Part shown: piece after piece, positions 25,939-34,433 of the stretch
Position numbering within the stretch: position 1 is the first letter of the stretch
Layout of the letters: each line of letters starts with the position of its first letter
Origin: Oscillospiraceae bacterium
GTDB taxonomy: Bacteria; Bacillota; Clostridia; Oscillospirales; JAAYOS01
Assembly: GCA_031264245.1 (NCBI GenBank)
Contig: JAISEG010000001.1
Span: forward strand, 1-64,000
Direction: 5' to 3'
DNA: 64,000 bases
Translations under genes and position numbers: made by a program
The notes under the pieces: model-generated
Database searches by the model: none
The model's input: only the letters and a program-made list of their open reading frames with translations
Told to the model about the DNA's origin: nothing

Positions 25939-27294
25939 TTATACTATATTCAGCATATGGACCGCCTGCCACATCTCCTGATAGCTGATGGTTGTGACCC
26001 GCCCGTCGGTATATTGCTCGTCAACCCATTCCTTGAGCTTTGTAACACGCGGGTCGTCCTTTTCTATCTTCTCCGAAGCAAACGCATGGGACATGAGCCA
26101 CATTGCTATCCCCGCCGCACCCGAGGTCGCGGTGATCGCCACTCCCGGAGGGCTTTTCAACAGCTTTCCCGTATCGAAAATATTGTAGATTTCTTCATCC
26201 TTAAGTATTCCGTCGGCGTGTATGCCCGCCTGGGTCATGTTGAAATCCCTTCCGACAAACGGCGTCCTCGACGGTATCTTATACTCCAGCTCACCTTCAT
26301 AATAATCCGCTATATCACGTATAACGGTGGTGTCCATCCCGTCAAGCGAGCCCTTGAGCTGCGCGTATTCAAACACCATCGCCTCGAGCGGCGTGTTCCC
26401 CGTGCGTTCGCCGATACCCAGAAGCGAGCAGTTGACGCCTGACGCGCCGTACAGCCACGCCGAAGTCGAATTGACGACCGCCTTATAGAAGTCGTTGTGC
26501 CCGTGCCATTCAAGCTGTTCCGGTTCCAGCCCCGCGTAGTTGCGAAGTCCATAGATTATGCCGGGAATAGAGCGCGGGAGCGAAACTCCCGGGTACGGCA
26601 CGCCGTAGCCCAGGGTATCGCACGCCCTGATCTTCACGGATATGCCGCTTTCCCTGGAAAGCTTGCTTATTTCGTGTACGAACGGCACCACAAAGCCGTA
26701 GAAATCCGCGCGTGTGATGTCCTCAAAGTGACAGCGCGGACGTATTCCTATTTCCAGCGCGGACTTGATTATCCCCAAATAGTCGTCCATTGCCTGCCTG
26801 CGTGTCTTTTTAAGCTTTTTGTATATATGGTAGTCCGAACAGCTTACAAGGATGCCGCACTCCTTGAGCCCCATATCCTTCGCAAGCTCAAAATCCTTCT
26901 TATGCGCGCGGATCCATCCGGTGACCTCGGGAAACTTGAAGCCAAGCTCCTGACAGCGGCTGACCGCCGCCTTGTCACGGTCACTGTATAGGAAGAACTC
27001 GGTCTGTCTGATTATTCCGTTTGGTCCGCCGAGCTTGTTTAAGTACTTATACAGCTGAACGATCTGATCGGTTGTGTACGGAGCGCGGCTCTGCTGCCCG
27101 TCGCGAAAGGTCGTATCCGTGATCCAAATGTCGTCAGGCGGATCCACCGGACTGACACGGTTGTTGAAGGTGAGCTTAGGCGCCTCGTCATACGGGAACA
27201 TCTCGCGGTAGAGGTTTGGCTCAGCCCTCTCCTGCAAGTTGTATTCGTACTCGGACTCCATAAGCATGTTCTTTTTCTTATCATAATAGATCAT
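25939..27294 (-). CDS. Re-type citrate synthase (HMGL-like/isopropylmalate synthase fold)
   Basis: A 451-residue member of the DRE-TIM metallolyase superfamily resembling the Re-citrate synthase of Clostridium kluyveri more than isopropylmalate or citramalate synthases. The metal site is seen as DTTFRDGQQSR (about 59-69) and HGHND; conserved blocks GGPNGIIRQTEFFLYS, EVTGWIRA and CDTLGYGVPYPG are characteristic. It would condense acetyl-CoA and oxaloacetate to citrate with Re stereochemistry, feeding glutamate synthesis in anaerobes lacking Si-citrate synthase. There is no aconitase or isocitrate dehydrogenase nearby. AAGGGAG precedes the ATG; a strong promoter lies upstream. Confidence 0.85.
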   Translation of the reverse strand: MIYYDKKKNMLMESEYEYNLQERAEPNLYREMFPYDEAPKLTFNNRVSPVDPPDDIWITDTTFRDGQQSRAPYTTDQIVQLYKYLNKLGGPNGIIRQTEFFLYSDRDKAAVSRCQELGFKFPEVTGWIRAHKKDFELAKDMGLKECGILVSCSDYHIYKKLKKTRRQAMDDYLGIIKSALEIGIRPRCHFEDITRADFYGFVVPFVHEISKLSRESGISVKIRACDTLGYGVPYPGVSLPRSIPGIIYGLRNYAGLEPEQLEWHGHNDFYKAVVNSTSAWLYGASGVNCSLLGIGERTGNTPLEAMVFEYAQLKGSLDGMDTTVIRDIADYYEGELEYKIPSRTPFVGRDFNMTQAGIHADGILKDEEIYNIFDTGKLLKSPPGVAITATSGAAGIAMWLMSHAFASEKIEKDDPRVTKLKEWVDEQYTDGRVTTISYQEMWQAVHMLNIV

Positions 27295-27324
27295 ATTGTA
27301 TCTCCCTTTATTGGTTGAACAGAA

Positions 27325-27354
27325 TTAGTTTATCTCGCTAAATAGCTAAACTAA
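27325..27354. promoter_or_regulatory. Inverted repeat in the Re-citrate synthase 5' region
   Basis: TTAGTTTA (27325-27332) and TAAACTAA (27347-27354) form an 8-bp inverted repeat between the promoter and the start codon; CTAAAC recurs near 27371. It could be an operator or leader hairpin. Confidence 0.35.
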
Positions 27355-27392
27355 ATGCAATGACGATCAACTAAACTTTCATATTTATATGT

Positions 27393-27421
27393 ATGATACA
27401 GCATCGCTCAACATTTGTCAA
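27393..27421 (-). promoter_or_regulatory. Sigma-A promoter for Re-citrate synthase
   Basis: On the minus strand a perfect TTGACA (27416-27421) and TATCAT (27393-27398) are 17 bases apart, about 100 bases upstream of the start codon. Confidence 0.65.
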
Positions 27422-27456
27422 CCAGTTTTTTTGCTCAATCTCAGCATTTTCAGTAT

Positions 27457-27579
27457 TTAATTAATATCGTCTATGCCGAGGTATTCATCCGGAGATATAA
27501 CATATATGAAAGTTCGTCCATATATTTCTGCATTTTTAGCATATCTGTCATTATCCGTAAATCTTTTAATATCTGTCAA
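27457..27579 (-). CDS. Possible 40-residue frame overlapping the apgM stop
   Basis: A TTG overlaps the apgM stop (TTGA) and opens a 41-codon frame with protein-like composition (DNDRYAKNAEIYGRTF, then PDEYLGIDDIN). There is no ribosome site, so translation would depend on termination-reinitiation. It might be a remnant of a longer gene. No family recognised. Confidence 0.25.
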   Translation of the reverse strand: MTDIKRFTDNDRYAKNAEIYGRTFIYVISPDEYLGIDDIN

Positions 27580-28811
27580 ATATCGTCGCCGAACAGCATG
27601 TCTATCAAGGTGTGCCCTTCGCCGACATATACCCCGTTGTCCGCGTTCCTCTCGGTGTAGCCAAGCCCGCCGCCCATATCCCTCCTGCTGTCATAGAGTA
27701 TGAAGGGCACAGGGTCGCCGTCATGCCCGCGGGTGGAGGTGAGGGTCTTGTGGTCGCTGAGTATGAGCAGCCTGTACTCCTCGCCCGCCGCGTCCAGCGT
27801 CTGTGCAAACCTCTTCACACACCGGCTGTCAAGCCATTCTATCGCCTGAAGCTTTCCCGCCGTGTCGCCGTTATGCGTGCACTCGTCGGGAGCCTCCACA
27901 TGTATCACCGTAAAATCGTATCCGCGGGCAAGCCCGTTTGCGGCGGCGTCCGCCTTGCCCTCGAGGTTTGTGTCAAGCTCGCCTGTGGCACCGTCTATCT
28001 CTATGTAATCAAGCCCGCAGAGCGCGCCGATCCCCCTGACAAGCGGTACGGCGCTCACAATAAAGCCGGTCTTGCCGTGCTTCGCCTTAAAATCCGGAAG
28101 CTCAGTCACCGTTCCCTCCGCCCAAAACCAGACGCCGTTCGCGGGAAGCTTGCCGTTTTTTACACGTTCGGCATTTATCGGATGCTTTTCCAAAAGCTCG
28201 TTTGCAAGCCTCATCATGCTTTTCAGGTGTTCGGCGTTTTGGCACCCGGAGGGCAAATGCTCCCCCGCCCGCTCGGACAGATGGTCATGCGGAGGTATCA
28301 GTGAAATCCCTTTGATGTCGGCGTCCTTCTGAACCGCGATATGCCGAAAGGACGGAGCGGGGGAAATGCTGACGGCATACCTGTCCATAAGCTCTTTAAA
28401 ACGCACGTTTCCCGCAAGGTATTTGATAAGCTCCATAGAGCTTTCCCCGTCTATCGACCCTCCGCTGTGCGAAACGATTATCTTATCCTCAAGGTCCCCG
28501 ACGCCCGCAAGGGATACCATATTGCAGCGGTAAGCCACATCCCCCGCGGCCAGCGAAACCCCGCAGCCGGCGGCTTCAAGCGGAGCTCTGCCCGAGTAAT
28601 ATTTTACGGGATCGTATCCCATTATACTCAAAATCGCCGTATCGCTGCCCGGCGCTATTCCCCGCGGCACAGTAAGTACGCTGCCGGATTTGCCCCGGCG
28701 GCAAAGCTGGTCGATAAAGGGTATCGAAGCCTTTTCAAGCGGAGTCATACCTCCAAGTTCACCCACAGGGTTGTCCGCCATACCGTCACCGATAATTATT
28801 GCGTATTTCAC
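27576..28811 (-). CDS. apgM: Cofactor-independent phosphoglycerate mutase, archaeal (ApgM) type
   Basis: A 411-residue alkaline-phosphatase-superfamily enzyme, ApgM branch (about 400 residues, against about 510 for GpmI). The metal site begins with IIIGDGMADNPVGEL, and the nucleophile region SDTAILSIMGYDP is intact; further metal ligands are in HVEAPDECTHNGD and LSDHKT. It interconverts 2- and 3-phosphoglycerate in glycolysis/gluconeogenesis using metal ions rather than bisphosphoglycerate. The gene is monocistronic or leads to a tiny frame overlapping its stop; it is divergent from spoVB. Confidence 0.92.
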   Translation of the reverse strand: MKYAIIIGDGMADNPVGELGGMTPLEKASIPFIDQLCRRGKSGSVLTVPRGIAPGSDTAILSIMGYDPVKYYSGRAPLEAAGCGVSLAAGDVAYRCNMVSLAGVGDLEDKIIVSHSGGSIDGESSMELIKYLAGNVRFKELMDRYAVSISPAPSFRHIAVQKDADIKGISLIPPHDHLSERAGEHLPSGCQNAEHLKSMMRLANELLEKHPINAERVKNGKLPANGVWFWAEGTVTELPDFKAKHGKTGFIVSAVPLVRGIGALCGLDYIEIDGATGELDTNLEGKADAAANGLARGYDFTVIHVEAPDECTHNGDTAGKLQAIEWLDSRCVKRFAQTLDAAGEEYRLLILSDHKTLTSTRGHDGDPVPFILYDSRRDMGGGLGYTERNADNGVYVGEGHTLIDMLFGDDI

Positions 28812-28905
28812 TTTTAACCTCCAAATTAAATGTGGTACAATGCTGCTTTGCGGCTATTATAACATTCAGCGCTAGTATAAACAAGCCCCGCCCCGAATAA
28901 GCTGT

Positions 28906-29010
28906 TATAGTCAATTAACTTTAGAATGAGTGAATTCCTTTTCCGACTTTACGCGTATATGGCTGGCTTTAAGCCGTAAAAGGAACTCATTCTTAAGTTA
29001 ATTGCCTATA
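28906..29010. repeat. Long-hairpin repeat, member C (upstream of spoVB)
   Basis: A 105-base hairpin with arms TATAG-CAATTAACTT/AAGTTAATTG-CTATA and AGAATGAGT/ACTCATTCT, and the tip CGCGTATATGG at 28952-28962, identical to that of member D. It ends 20 bases before the spoVB ribosome site, so it lies in the spoVB leader or promoter region. Confidence 0.65.
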
Positions 29011-29043
29011 ATATATCCTAAGCTTATATGGAGGACGCTTGCT

Positions 29044-30582
29044 TTGAGTATTGATACAAAATCAGTCAGATACGGAGCCTTTATACTGACCTTTGCCAAT
29101 ATTCTTTCCCAGCTTTTAGGTTTTGTTTACCGCATGTTTTTATCAAGACTTGTCGGGCCGGAGGGGATGGGGCTTTTTCAGCTTATCTTTCCGTTCTATT
29201 CCCTGTCGCTGGCTCTCGCCTCCTCCGGCATATGCGTCGCTGTTTCCAAGCTCTCCGCCGAATATCTTGCGCTTGGAAACTACAAATCGCTGCGCCTTTT
29301 GATACGCCGCGCGGTATTTGTTTTTCTCGCGCTGTTTTCACTCATTTCCCTTGTCGCTTTTCTGTTCACCGACACCATCGCGGTCAGCTTTCTGGGCGAT
29401 GAAAGAACGCGGCTTGCCATCTTTGCGCTTGTACCCTGCGTGCTTCTGACCGGCATAGAAAACATCCACAAAAACTACTTTTACGGAACAAAGAATGTAA
29501 ATCCTCCGGCGCTCAGCGACCTTGCCGAGCAGCTTATAAGAATGTCGGCGGTTCTCCTGCTGCTAAAGCTGCTGCTTCCTCAGCCTGACGACAGGATGCT
29601 CGCGATAATCGTCATAGGCATGTGTATATGCGAGGTTTTCAGCTCGGTATTTCTCCGGCTTGTCTATCAGCGGCACAGGAAAAAATTGCCCAAAACAGGT
29701 CATTCAGACCCCGAAATGGTCAAAAAGATAACAAAAATCGCACTTCCCGTCTCGGTAACAAATCTGATGAACAATCTTCTCTCGTCGCTTATCGTTATCG
29801 TTATCCCACGGAGGCTGGTTCTCTCGGGTCTTACCCAGAGCGGAGCCTTGAGCGAATTCGGCACCCTCTTTGGAATGACGATGCCGCTTTTAACTCTGCC
29901 CTCCGCGCTTATCGTCGGGCTGAGCCTCGTTATGGTGCCGAAGCTGTCTGAAAATATGGCGCTGGGCAATTACCGCGACCTGAGAAACAAGGTATCCAGG
30001 GCAATTATGGTCACATCATTTTTGGTGCTGCCGGTCCTATCGGTGATGATACCGCTGGGACCGAAGCTGGGGCTGTACCTCTTTGGACATGAGATAAACG
30101 GGCAGTACATATTCCCCCTTGCGGTGGGTACGATACTTGCCATATATATGATGGTGTTTGGAAGCATTTTAAACGGTCTTGGCAAGCAGACGGCGTCGGC
30201 GGTAAACTTCCTCATAGGAAACGCGGCCGAGCTCATACTCACCTTCCTTTTGACCTCTATACCCACCGTCAGAATGTACGGATATATAACCGGCTTTATC
30301 GTAAGCACCGTAATAACCGCTTCGCTCAACTTCTACAGGGTCGTCAAGGTGACAAAGGTAAAGGTCGAATGGCTCAGATGGTTTGTCAACCCCGCCCTCG
30401 CCTCGCTGCTTTGCGCGCTTGTGGCAAGGCTCATCTTTGTCCGCTGCGGGGATATGTTTTCAGACGGACTTTTACTGCTGCTTTCGCTCACAGGCGCGGC
30501 GGTGGTCTACCTGCTAGCCGCGGCATACCAGGGTATCAGCCTCGAGGGCGTTTTATCCGGTCGGAAACGGCGCAAACAGTAA
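29044..30582 (+). CDS. spoVB: SpoVB/MurJ-superfamily lipid flippase
   Basis: A 512-residue polytopic (about 14 helices) MVF/MOP superfamily protein of the SpoVB type. SpoVB is needed for spore cortex peptidoglycan and probably flips lipid-linked precursors in the mother cell. Family features include the N-terminal FANILSQLLGFVYRMFLSRLVGPEGMGLFQL stretch, seen here as segments either side of residue 25. The TTG at 29044 has GGAGG 9 bases upstream and is preferred over an ATG at 29002 inside the hairpin repeat. Paralogues act in polysaccharide export, so the specific name is probable rather than certain. Confidence 0.82.
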   Translation: MSIDTKSVRYGAFILTFANILSQLLGFVYRMFLSRLVGPEGMGLFQLIFPFYSLSLALASSGICVAVSKLSAEYLALGNYKSLRLLIRRAVFVFLALFSLISLVAFLFTDTIAVSFLGDERTRLAIFALVPCVLLTGIENIHKNYFYGTKNVNPPALSDLAEQLIRMSAVLLLLKLLLPQPDDRMLAIIVIGMCICEVFSSVFLRLVYQRHRKKLPKTGHSDPEMVKKITKIALPVSVTNLMNNLLSSLIVIVIPRRLVLSGLTQSGALSEFGTLFGMTMPLLTLPSALIVGLSLVMVPKLSENMALGNYRDLRNKVSRAIMVTSFLVLPVLSVMIPLGPKLGLYLFGHEINGQYIFPLAVGTILAIYMMVFGSILNGLGKQTASAVNFLIGNAAELILTFLLTSIPTVRMYGYITGFIVSTVITASLNFYRVVKVTKVKVEWLRWFVNPALASLLCALVARLIFVRCGDMFSDGLLLLLSLTGAAVVYLLAAAYQGISLEGVLSGRKRRKQ

Positions 30583-30630
30583 TTTCCCCTTTTGGGTTTT
30601 ATGCCGCTGGATTTATTTATTCCTCTGTGC

Positions 30631-30779
30631 TATAATATCCGCAAGCGGCTATTATACAGTGATTAGAATTTATATACCATTACGGCGCAAGCGCCTATGG
30701 TATAATATCCGCAAGCGGACATTATACGCTGATTAAATAAATATACCATTACGGCGCAAGCGCCTATGGTATAATATAT
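30631..30779. repeat. Tandem ~70-bp repeat with paired hairpins
   Basis: Two near-identical units, 30631-30700 and 30701-30769, followed by the start of a third. Each unit contains two palindromes: TATAAT-TCCGC/GCGGA-ATTATA and ATACCAT-GGCGC/GCGCC-ATGGTAT. Unit 2 includes CGCTGATTAA (30727-30736). The array directly precedes the aldo/keto reductase; the TATAAT boxes could act as -10 elements. Confidence 0.75.
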
Positions 30780-30811
30780 CAATAATAAAATTAACAAGGA
30801 TGAATATCATA

Positions 30812-31828
30812 ATGGAATATTTTGAGTTTGGCGGCACAGGTTTAAACGTATCCCGCAGCGGCTTTGGATGTATCCCGATACAGCGGCTTTCCGACGAGGA
30901 CTCCACCTCTCTGCTGCGCGCGGCGTTCGCGGGAGGAATAAACTTTTATGATACGGCGCGTTCGTATACCACAAGCGAGAGCAAGCTCTCCCTCGCCCTG
31001 GGGGATGTAAGAAAGGATATCATAATCGCGACAAAGACCGGCGCCTCCAATGCGGCAGGTCTGCGTGAGCACATAAGCATATCACTCAAAAACCTTCAAA
31101 CCGATTACATCGACATCTATCAGCTGCACAATCCGTCCACCCTCCCGGTGCCCGACGACGAAAGCGGTCTCTATGACGAGCTTCTCAAGGTCAAGGAGGA
31201 GGGTCTGGTGCGCCATATCGGCATAACAAACCACCGTTTGGACGTGGCTGTCGCTGCCGTAAACAGCGGGCTGTACGAAACAATGCAGTTTCCCATGAGC
31301 TCTATCGCGTCGGATGAGGAGGTAAAGCTCGTAGAGCTGTGCAAGGAGAAAAATGTCGGCTTTATAGCCATGAAGGGACTGGGCGGCGGACTTATCACAA
31401 ACGCGCGCTCGACCTTTGCTTTTCTGCGCTCCCTTCCCGACGTGCTGCCCATCTGGGGGATGCAGTACAAATGGCAGCTCGAGGAATTTCTTACATATGA
31501 GGAGCACGTGCCGGAGCTCAACGATAAAATGTGGGAAATCATAAACAAGGATAGGCAGGAGCTTAGCGAGGGCTTCTGCCGCGCGTGCGGTTACTGCCTG
31601 CCTTGCCCCGCCGGTATAAATATCCCTCAGGCCGCGAGGATGAAGTACCTCCTTGGCCGCACGGATTATAATTCCCTCATCGATGAGAACACCCGGAAAA
31701 TGATGGACAAAATTGACGGCTGCATAGCTTGCGGACACTGCAAGCAGCACTGCCCGTACAGCCTTGACACCCCGGAGTTGCTCAAAACACACCTGGGCTT
31801 CTACCGCGAATTTGTAAAGGAGCAATAA
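30812..31828 (+). CDS. Aldo/keto reductase with C-terminal 2[4Fe-4S] ferredoxin domain
   Basis: A 338-residue AKR of the clostridial type with a C-terminal ferredoxin-like region. The AKR tetrad is present: Asp and Tyr in FYDTARSY, Lys in ATKTGA, His in YQLHNPS. Two cysteine clusters follow, CRACGYCLPCP (about 263) and CIACGHCKQHCP (about 305), which would bind two [4Fe-4S] clusters. It probably reduces an aldehyde or ketone with ferredoxin-linked electron flow; substrate unknown. The ATG at 30812 is preferred because AAGGATG lies about 10 bases upstream, overlapping an earlier ATG at 30800. It follows the tandem repeat array. Confidence 0.88.
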   Translation: MEYFEFGGTGLNVSRSGFGCIPIQRLSDEDSTSLLRAAFAGGINFYDTARSYTTSESKLSLALGDVRKDIIIATKTGASNAAGLREHISISLKNLQTDYIDIYQLHNPSTLPVPDDESGLYDELLKVKEEGLVRHIGITNHRLDVAVAAVNSGLYETMQFPMSSIASDEEVKLVELCKEKNVGFIAMKGLGGGLITNARSTFAFLRSLPDVLPIWGMQYKWQLEEFLTYEEHVPELNDKMWEIINKDRQELSEGFCRACGYCLPCPAGINIPQAARMKYLLGRTDYNSLIDENTRKMMDKIDGCIACGHCKQHCPYSLDTPELLKTHLGFYREFVKEQ

Positions 31829-31851
31829 GATAATATAAAATAAGCCTCCAC

Positions 31852-31908
31852 AAAGGGGTTGCCCGCAAAACGGCGCGAACACCGCGCCGTTTTGCGGGCA
31901 ACCCCTTT
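31852..31908 (+). terminator. 26-bp perfect inverted repeat after the aldo/keto reductase
   Basis: Arms 31852-31877 and 31883-31908 pair perfectly around AACAC and are followed by a few T. It separates the reductase from the convergent lipoprotein gene. Confidence 0.7.
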
Positions 31909-31948
31909 TATACTGATGGCAATCGATTGAATTTTCTAAGGTATATTT

Positions 31949-33010
31949 TCAATCGGGGCTGCTGTATGCCAAATCGGACATGTGCATTAGAACAAGCTCC
32001 TTTGTATCAATCGAAATAGCATAATGATAGACTGCTGTACCGGCTGATACTGACACCGGCTCAGCTATTGCTCCGCCTTGCAGGTTCTCAGTGCTGAGAA
32101 AGTATACCCAATCGTCAAGAATATGAAATTTATTATCAAATAAGCTTGGATTTGACAGCGGATATTTGCTGTGCAGAAGAGCTGATTTATCGCTTTGCCA
32201 AACATAAAGCGAGTATGCGCCGTTTTCCATACCGGCATAGAAAACCCGTTCTCCATCCACTCCCAAGATTTGTCCGTCAGAAACAATACATTCATATATT
32301 TCATCGTTTTTATTTATTCTGAAAACACCTTCTTCATCACTGCCATAGAAATATTGCTTTGTAACAAATGAAAAATTATAATCAGCTAACATCTCCATTT
32401 GATCCATTTCGCCATTTAGATCAACCGATATGTTGTGAACTCCGGTATCTGTCAATAAGGCTTTATAGAATGTGGAATCAGAGTAAGCAAGGCGGTGACC
32501 TTCAAAGCCCTTGAAATTGCCATCGAGCACACATATTTCCGCAGCCTCTCCAGTGGTAATTTCATATTTCAGCATACGACTTGCTTCCCCTTGCTTCTCA
32601 TTTGAAGCCCTGCCATAAATTACACCATCGCGAATAAGCCAAATATCACCAAAGATGTCTGTTACATTAACGATTGTTTCGTCCTCCGGAGAATACCTGT
32701 ATACACAAATATCGGAACGGTTAAAGAAATAGACAAGCCCATCGCAGATAAACAATTTATATGCATGGTATCCTTCAAATAAAAGCGTTGTAGTGTCCGA
32801 TGATGTGTTATACGTGTAAACATCTCCTTTGGGGTAATCAGAGAAAATAATGTGGTTTCCGTCATAAACAGCCCAATTCCCAGAGTAGATGTTCACGCCT
32901 TGTGACACATCATCGATTGCTTCAATATTTTCGGCGGTGTTCGCACAGGACGAAAAAACCAACGCCGCGATTAATGTAAATATAATAACATACGGCATAA
33001 TGAGTTTCAT
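31949..33010 (-). CDS. Lipoprotein with beta-propeller-like repeats, function unknown
   Basis: A 353-residue predicted lipoprotein (signal peptide, lipobox FSSC, Cys22). The mature part is built from repeated segments of about 40-50 residues with patterns such as DGLVYFFN, RDGVIYG, DGERVFYAG and DDWVYFLS, as in DUF5050/WD-like propellers that read out stored values. Function unknown. The region is AT-richer than its flanks. AGGAGG lies 12 bases before the ATG. It is downstream of the secreted metalloprotease on the same strand, so it may be a partner or inhibitor, but a hairpin separates them. Confidence 0.75.
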   Translation of the reverse strand: MKLIMPYVIIFTLIAALVFSSCANTAENIEAIDDVSQGVNIYSGNWAVYDGNHIIFSDYPKGDVYTYNTSSDTTTLLFEGYHAYKLFICDGLVYFFNRSDICVYRYSPEDETIVNVTDIFGDIWLIRDGVIYGRASNEKQGEASRMLKYEITTGEAAEICVLDGNFKGFEGHRLAYSDSTFYKALLTDTGVHNISVDLNGEMDQMEMLADYNFSFVTKQYFYGSDEEGVFRINKNDEIYECIVSDGQILGVDGERVFYAGMENGAYSLYVWQSDKSALLHSKYPLSNPSLFDNKFHILDDWVYFLSTENLQGGAIAEPVSVSAGTAVYHYAISIDTKELVLMHMSDLAYSSPD

Positions 33011-33127
33011 TTCAATATGTCACCTCCTCAGAAAACCGCCCCCGGGTATGATGGTGAAGGCAAAATACCATAACCGTTTACATGAAAGCAGGGACTTTTG
33101 AATAAAATTTACCGCTCGCTTATAATT

Positions 33128-33155
33128 CGGCAGCGTCCGTCAGAGGACGCTGCCG
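33128..33155 (-). terminator. 11-bp hairpin after the metalloprotease gene
   Basis: CGGCAGCGTCC at 33128-33138 pairs with 33145-33155 around a 6-base loop, 13 bases after the metalloprotease stop. Likely a terminator or attenuator between the two genes. Confidence 0.55.
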
Positions 33156-33168
33156 TTCCACTATAATG

Positions 33169-34221
33169 TTATGACCCGTAATTGGCTATAAGACCATTAA
33201 TATCATCTGTCTGTGGAGTGTATGTCAGTTTAGTTGTACCATTGTAATATGATGGTGTGCCATTTGTCATAATCGAAGAAGAGCTAACCCATTCGTTGTG
33301 ATCCAGTCCCATAGCATGCCCTAATTCATGACACGCAACCGCTTGCCAGTAATTACTGCCTATTGCTTGACCCAAGTTATTGAGGCTTACACCAGCATAT
33401 GTAATTTCATTTCCTATGTAATTAGGAGTCATCATGCCATCCCAACCCGTGACGCCATAGTTATTCATGAATACACCGACGTCAAAAGTAACACCTGTGG
33501 TTGATTGGAAAGACTTTGAGCATTTATTGCGCCATGAATTCATAGCAGCTGTTACCTGCGAGGATATAGTACTGCCATAATTTGTGGATATAGAAGGCGA
33601 AATATAGCAAGTTATCGTCGTTTTGTTAGCCGCCCACCAAAGTAACATAGGAGTCGTTGTGTTTGCAGCTCGTAAGCTGCTTCTATTATCTTTTAGCGAA
33701 ATAAAGTTATCATCCAGTATGCTAATGGCATTAGCGGCGCTCTCTTCCAAAGGAGTACTGTCAAACTTAGCAACTCCTTGATAACCTCCCATAATAATGT
33801 AGTATTCACCATAAACATCACTTTCGACGTAACTCAAAGCCAAGACATATGTATCGCCAATATCAAGTAATGGTGCTTCGGATATGGGCGGGGTATATAT
33901 TCCATTGAAGTTGCCGCCAGTCTGCAAAACTGAGACCATAGAACTATCTGTGCTACCCTCTAATATCTCCGTTATTTCGATGTTTTGCAATGTAAATATC
34001 AAATCGTGCCTTTGTTGTAATGTTTGACTTACTACTTCACCGATGACTACGATATCCGCTGCGCTAAGCATTTCATCATTACTGCTGTACATTTCACTCC
34101 ATGTTGCCTGGGATAGCCATTCCATTTTTGATTGTTCTTGAACGTCAAACCCAGAAATGCTAAGTGCATTAATAAATAATGCAAAGATTAAACATAATGC
34201 AATTTTTTTAGTATATTTCAT
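33169..34221 (-). CDS. Secreted matrixin-type zinc metalloprotease
   Basis: A 350-residue exported protein. A signal peptide covers about residues 1-24; residues 40-190 form a domain of unknown type with internal beta pattern; the C-terminal catalytic domain has the zinc motif HELGHAMGLDH near residue 296 and a Met-turn SSSIM about 20 residues later, as in metzincins of the matrixin (M10-like) group. It would hydrolyse proteins outside the cell, perhaps after removal of the N-terminal part. No cysteine-switch motif is obvious. The upstream region carries two tandem copies of the ribosome site. Confidence 0.85.
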   Translation of the reverse strand: MKYTKKIALCLIFALFINALSISGFDVQEQSKMEWLSQATWSEMYSSNDEMLSAADIVVIGEVVSQTLQQRHDLIFTLQNIEITEILEGSTDSSMVSVLQTGGNFNGIYTPPISEAPLLDIGDTYVLALSYVESDVYGEYYIIMGGYQGVAKFDSTPLEESAANAISILDDNFISLKDNRSSLRAANTTTPMLLWWAANKTTITCYISPSISTNYGSTISSQVTAAMNSWRNKCSKSFQSTTGVTFDVGVFMNNYGVTGWDGMMTPNYIGNEITYAGVSLNNLGQAIGSNYWQAVACHELGHAMGLDHNEWVSSSSIMTNGTPSYYNGTTKLTYTPQTDDINGLIANYGS

Positions 34222-34226
34222 TATAA

Positions 34227-34250
34227 TTCTCCTATTTATTCTCCTATTTA
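34227..34250 (-). promoter_or_regulatory. Duplicated ribosome binding site of the metalloprotease gene
   Basis: AGGAG occurs on the minus strand at 34229-34233 and again at 34241-34245 within a tandem 12-base repeat (AAATAGGAGAAT). The nearer copy is 7 bases from the ATG and is the functional one by spacing; the other could act as a standby site. Confidence 0.6.
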
Positions 34251-34392
34251 TACATTCGTGTATTTTGATTATGGTTTTCTGTGAATTGAACAGTTTATCT
34301 TAACAAATATCATATGTAATCAACTAAATTCCGTTATTGCTTTACCCCATTGGACTCACCCCTTACTTTATACCTCCCGGTAATAGTTCTAT

Positions 34393-34430
34393 CGAACAAT
34401 ATATTATATACATTAATAATATATTGTTCG
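34393..34430. repeat. AT-rich inverted repeat at the break of the phage gene
   Basis: CGAACAATATATTAT (34393-34407) pairs perfectly with 34416-34430. It lies immediately before the point where homology-like phage tail protein sequence starts, so it may mark a deletion or insertion scar. Confidence 0.6.
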
Positions 34431-34433
34431 GAA

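Noticed and set aside
30631-30779. CRISPR-like array
   Set aside because: Only two and a bit copies, with no unique spacers and no cas genes; the unit is a double hairpin.
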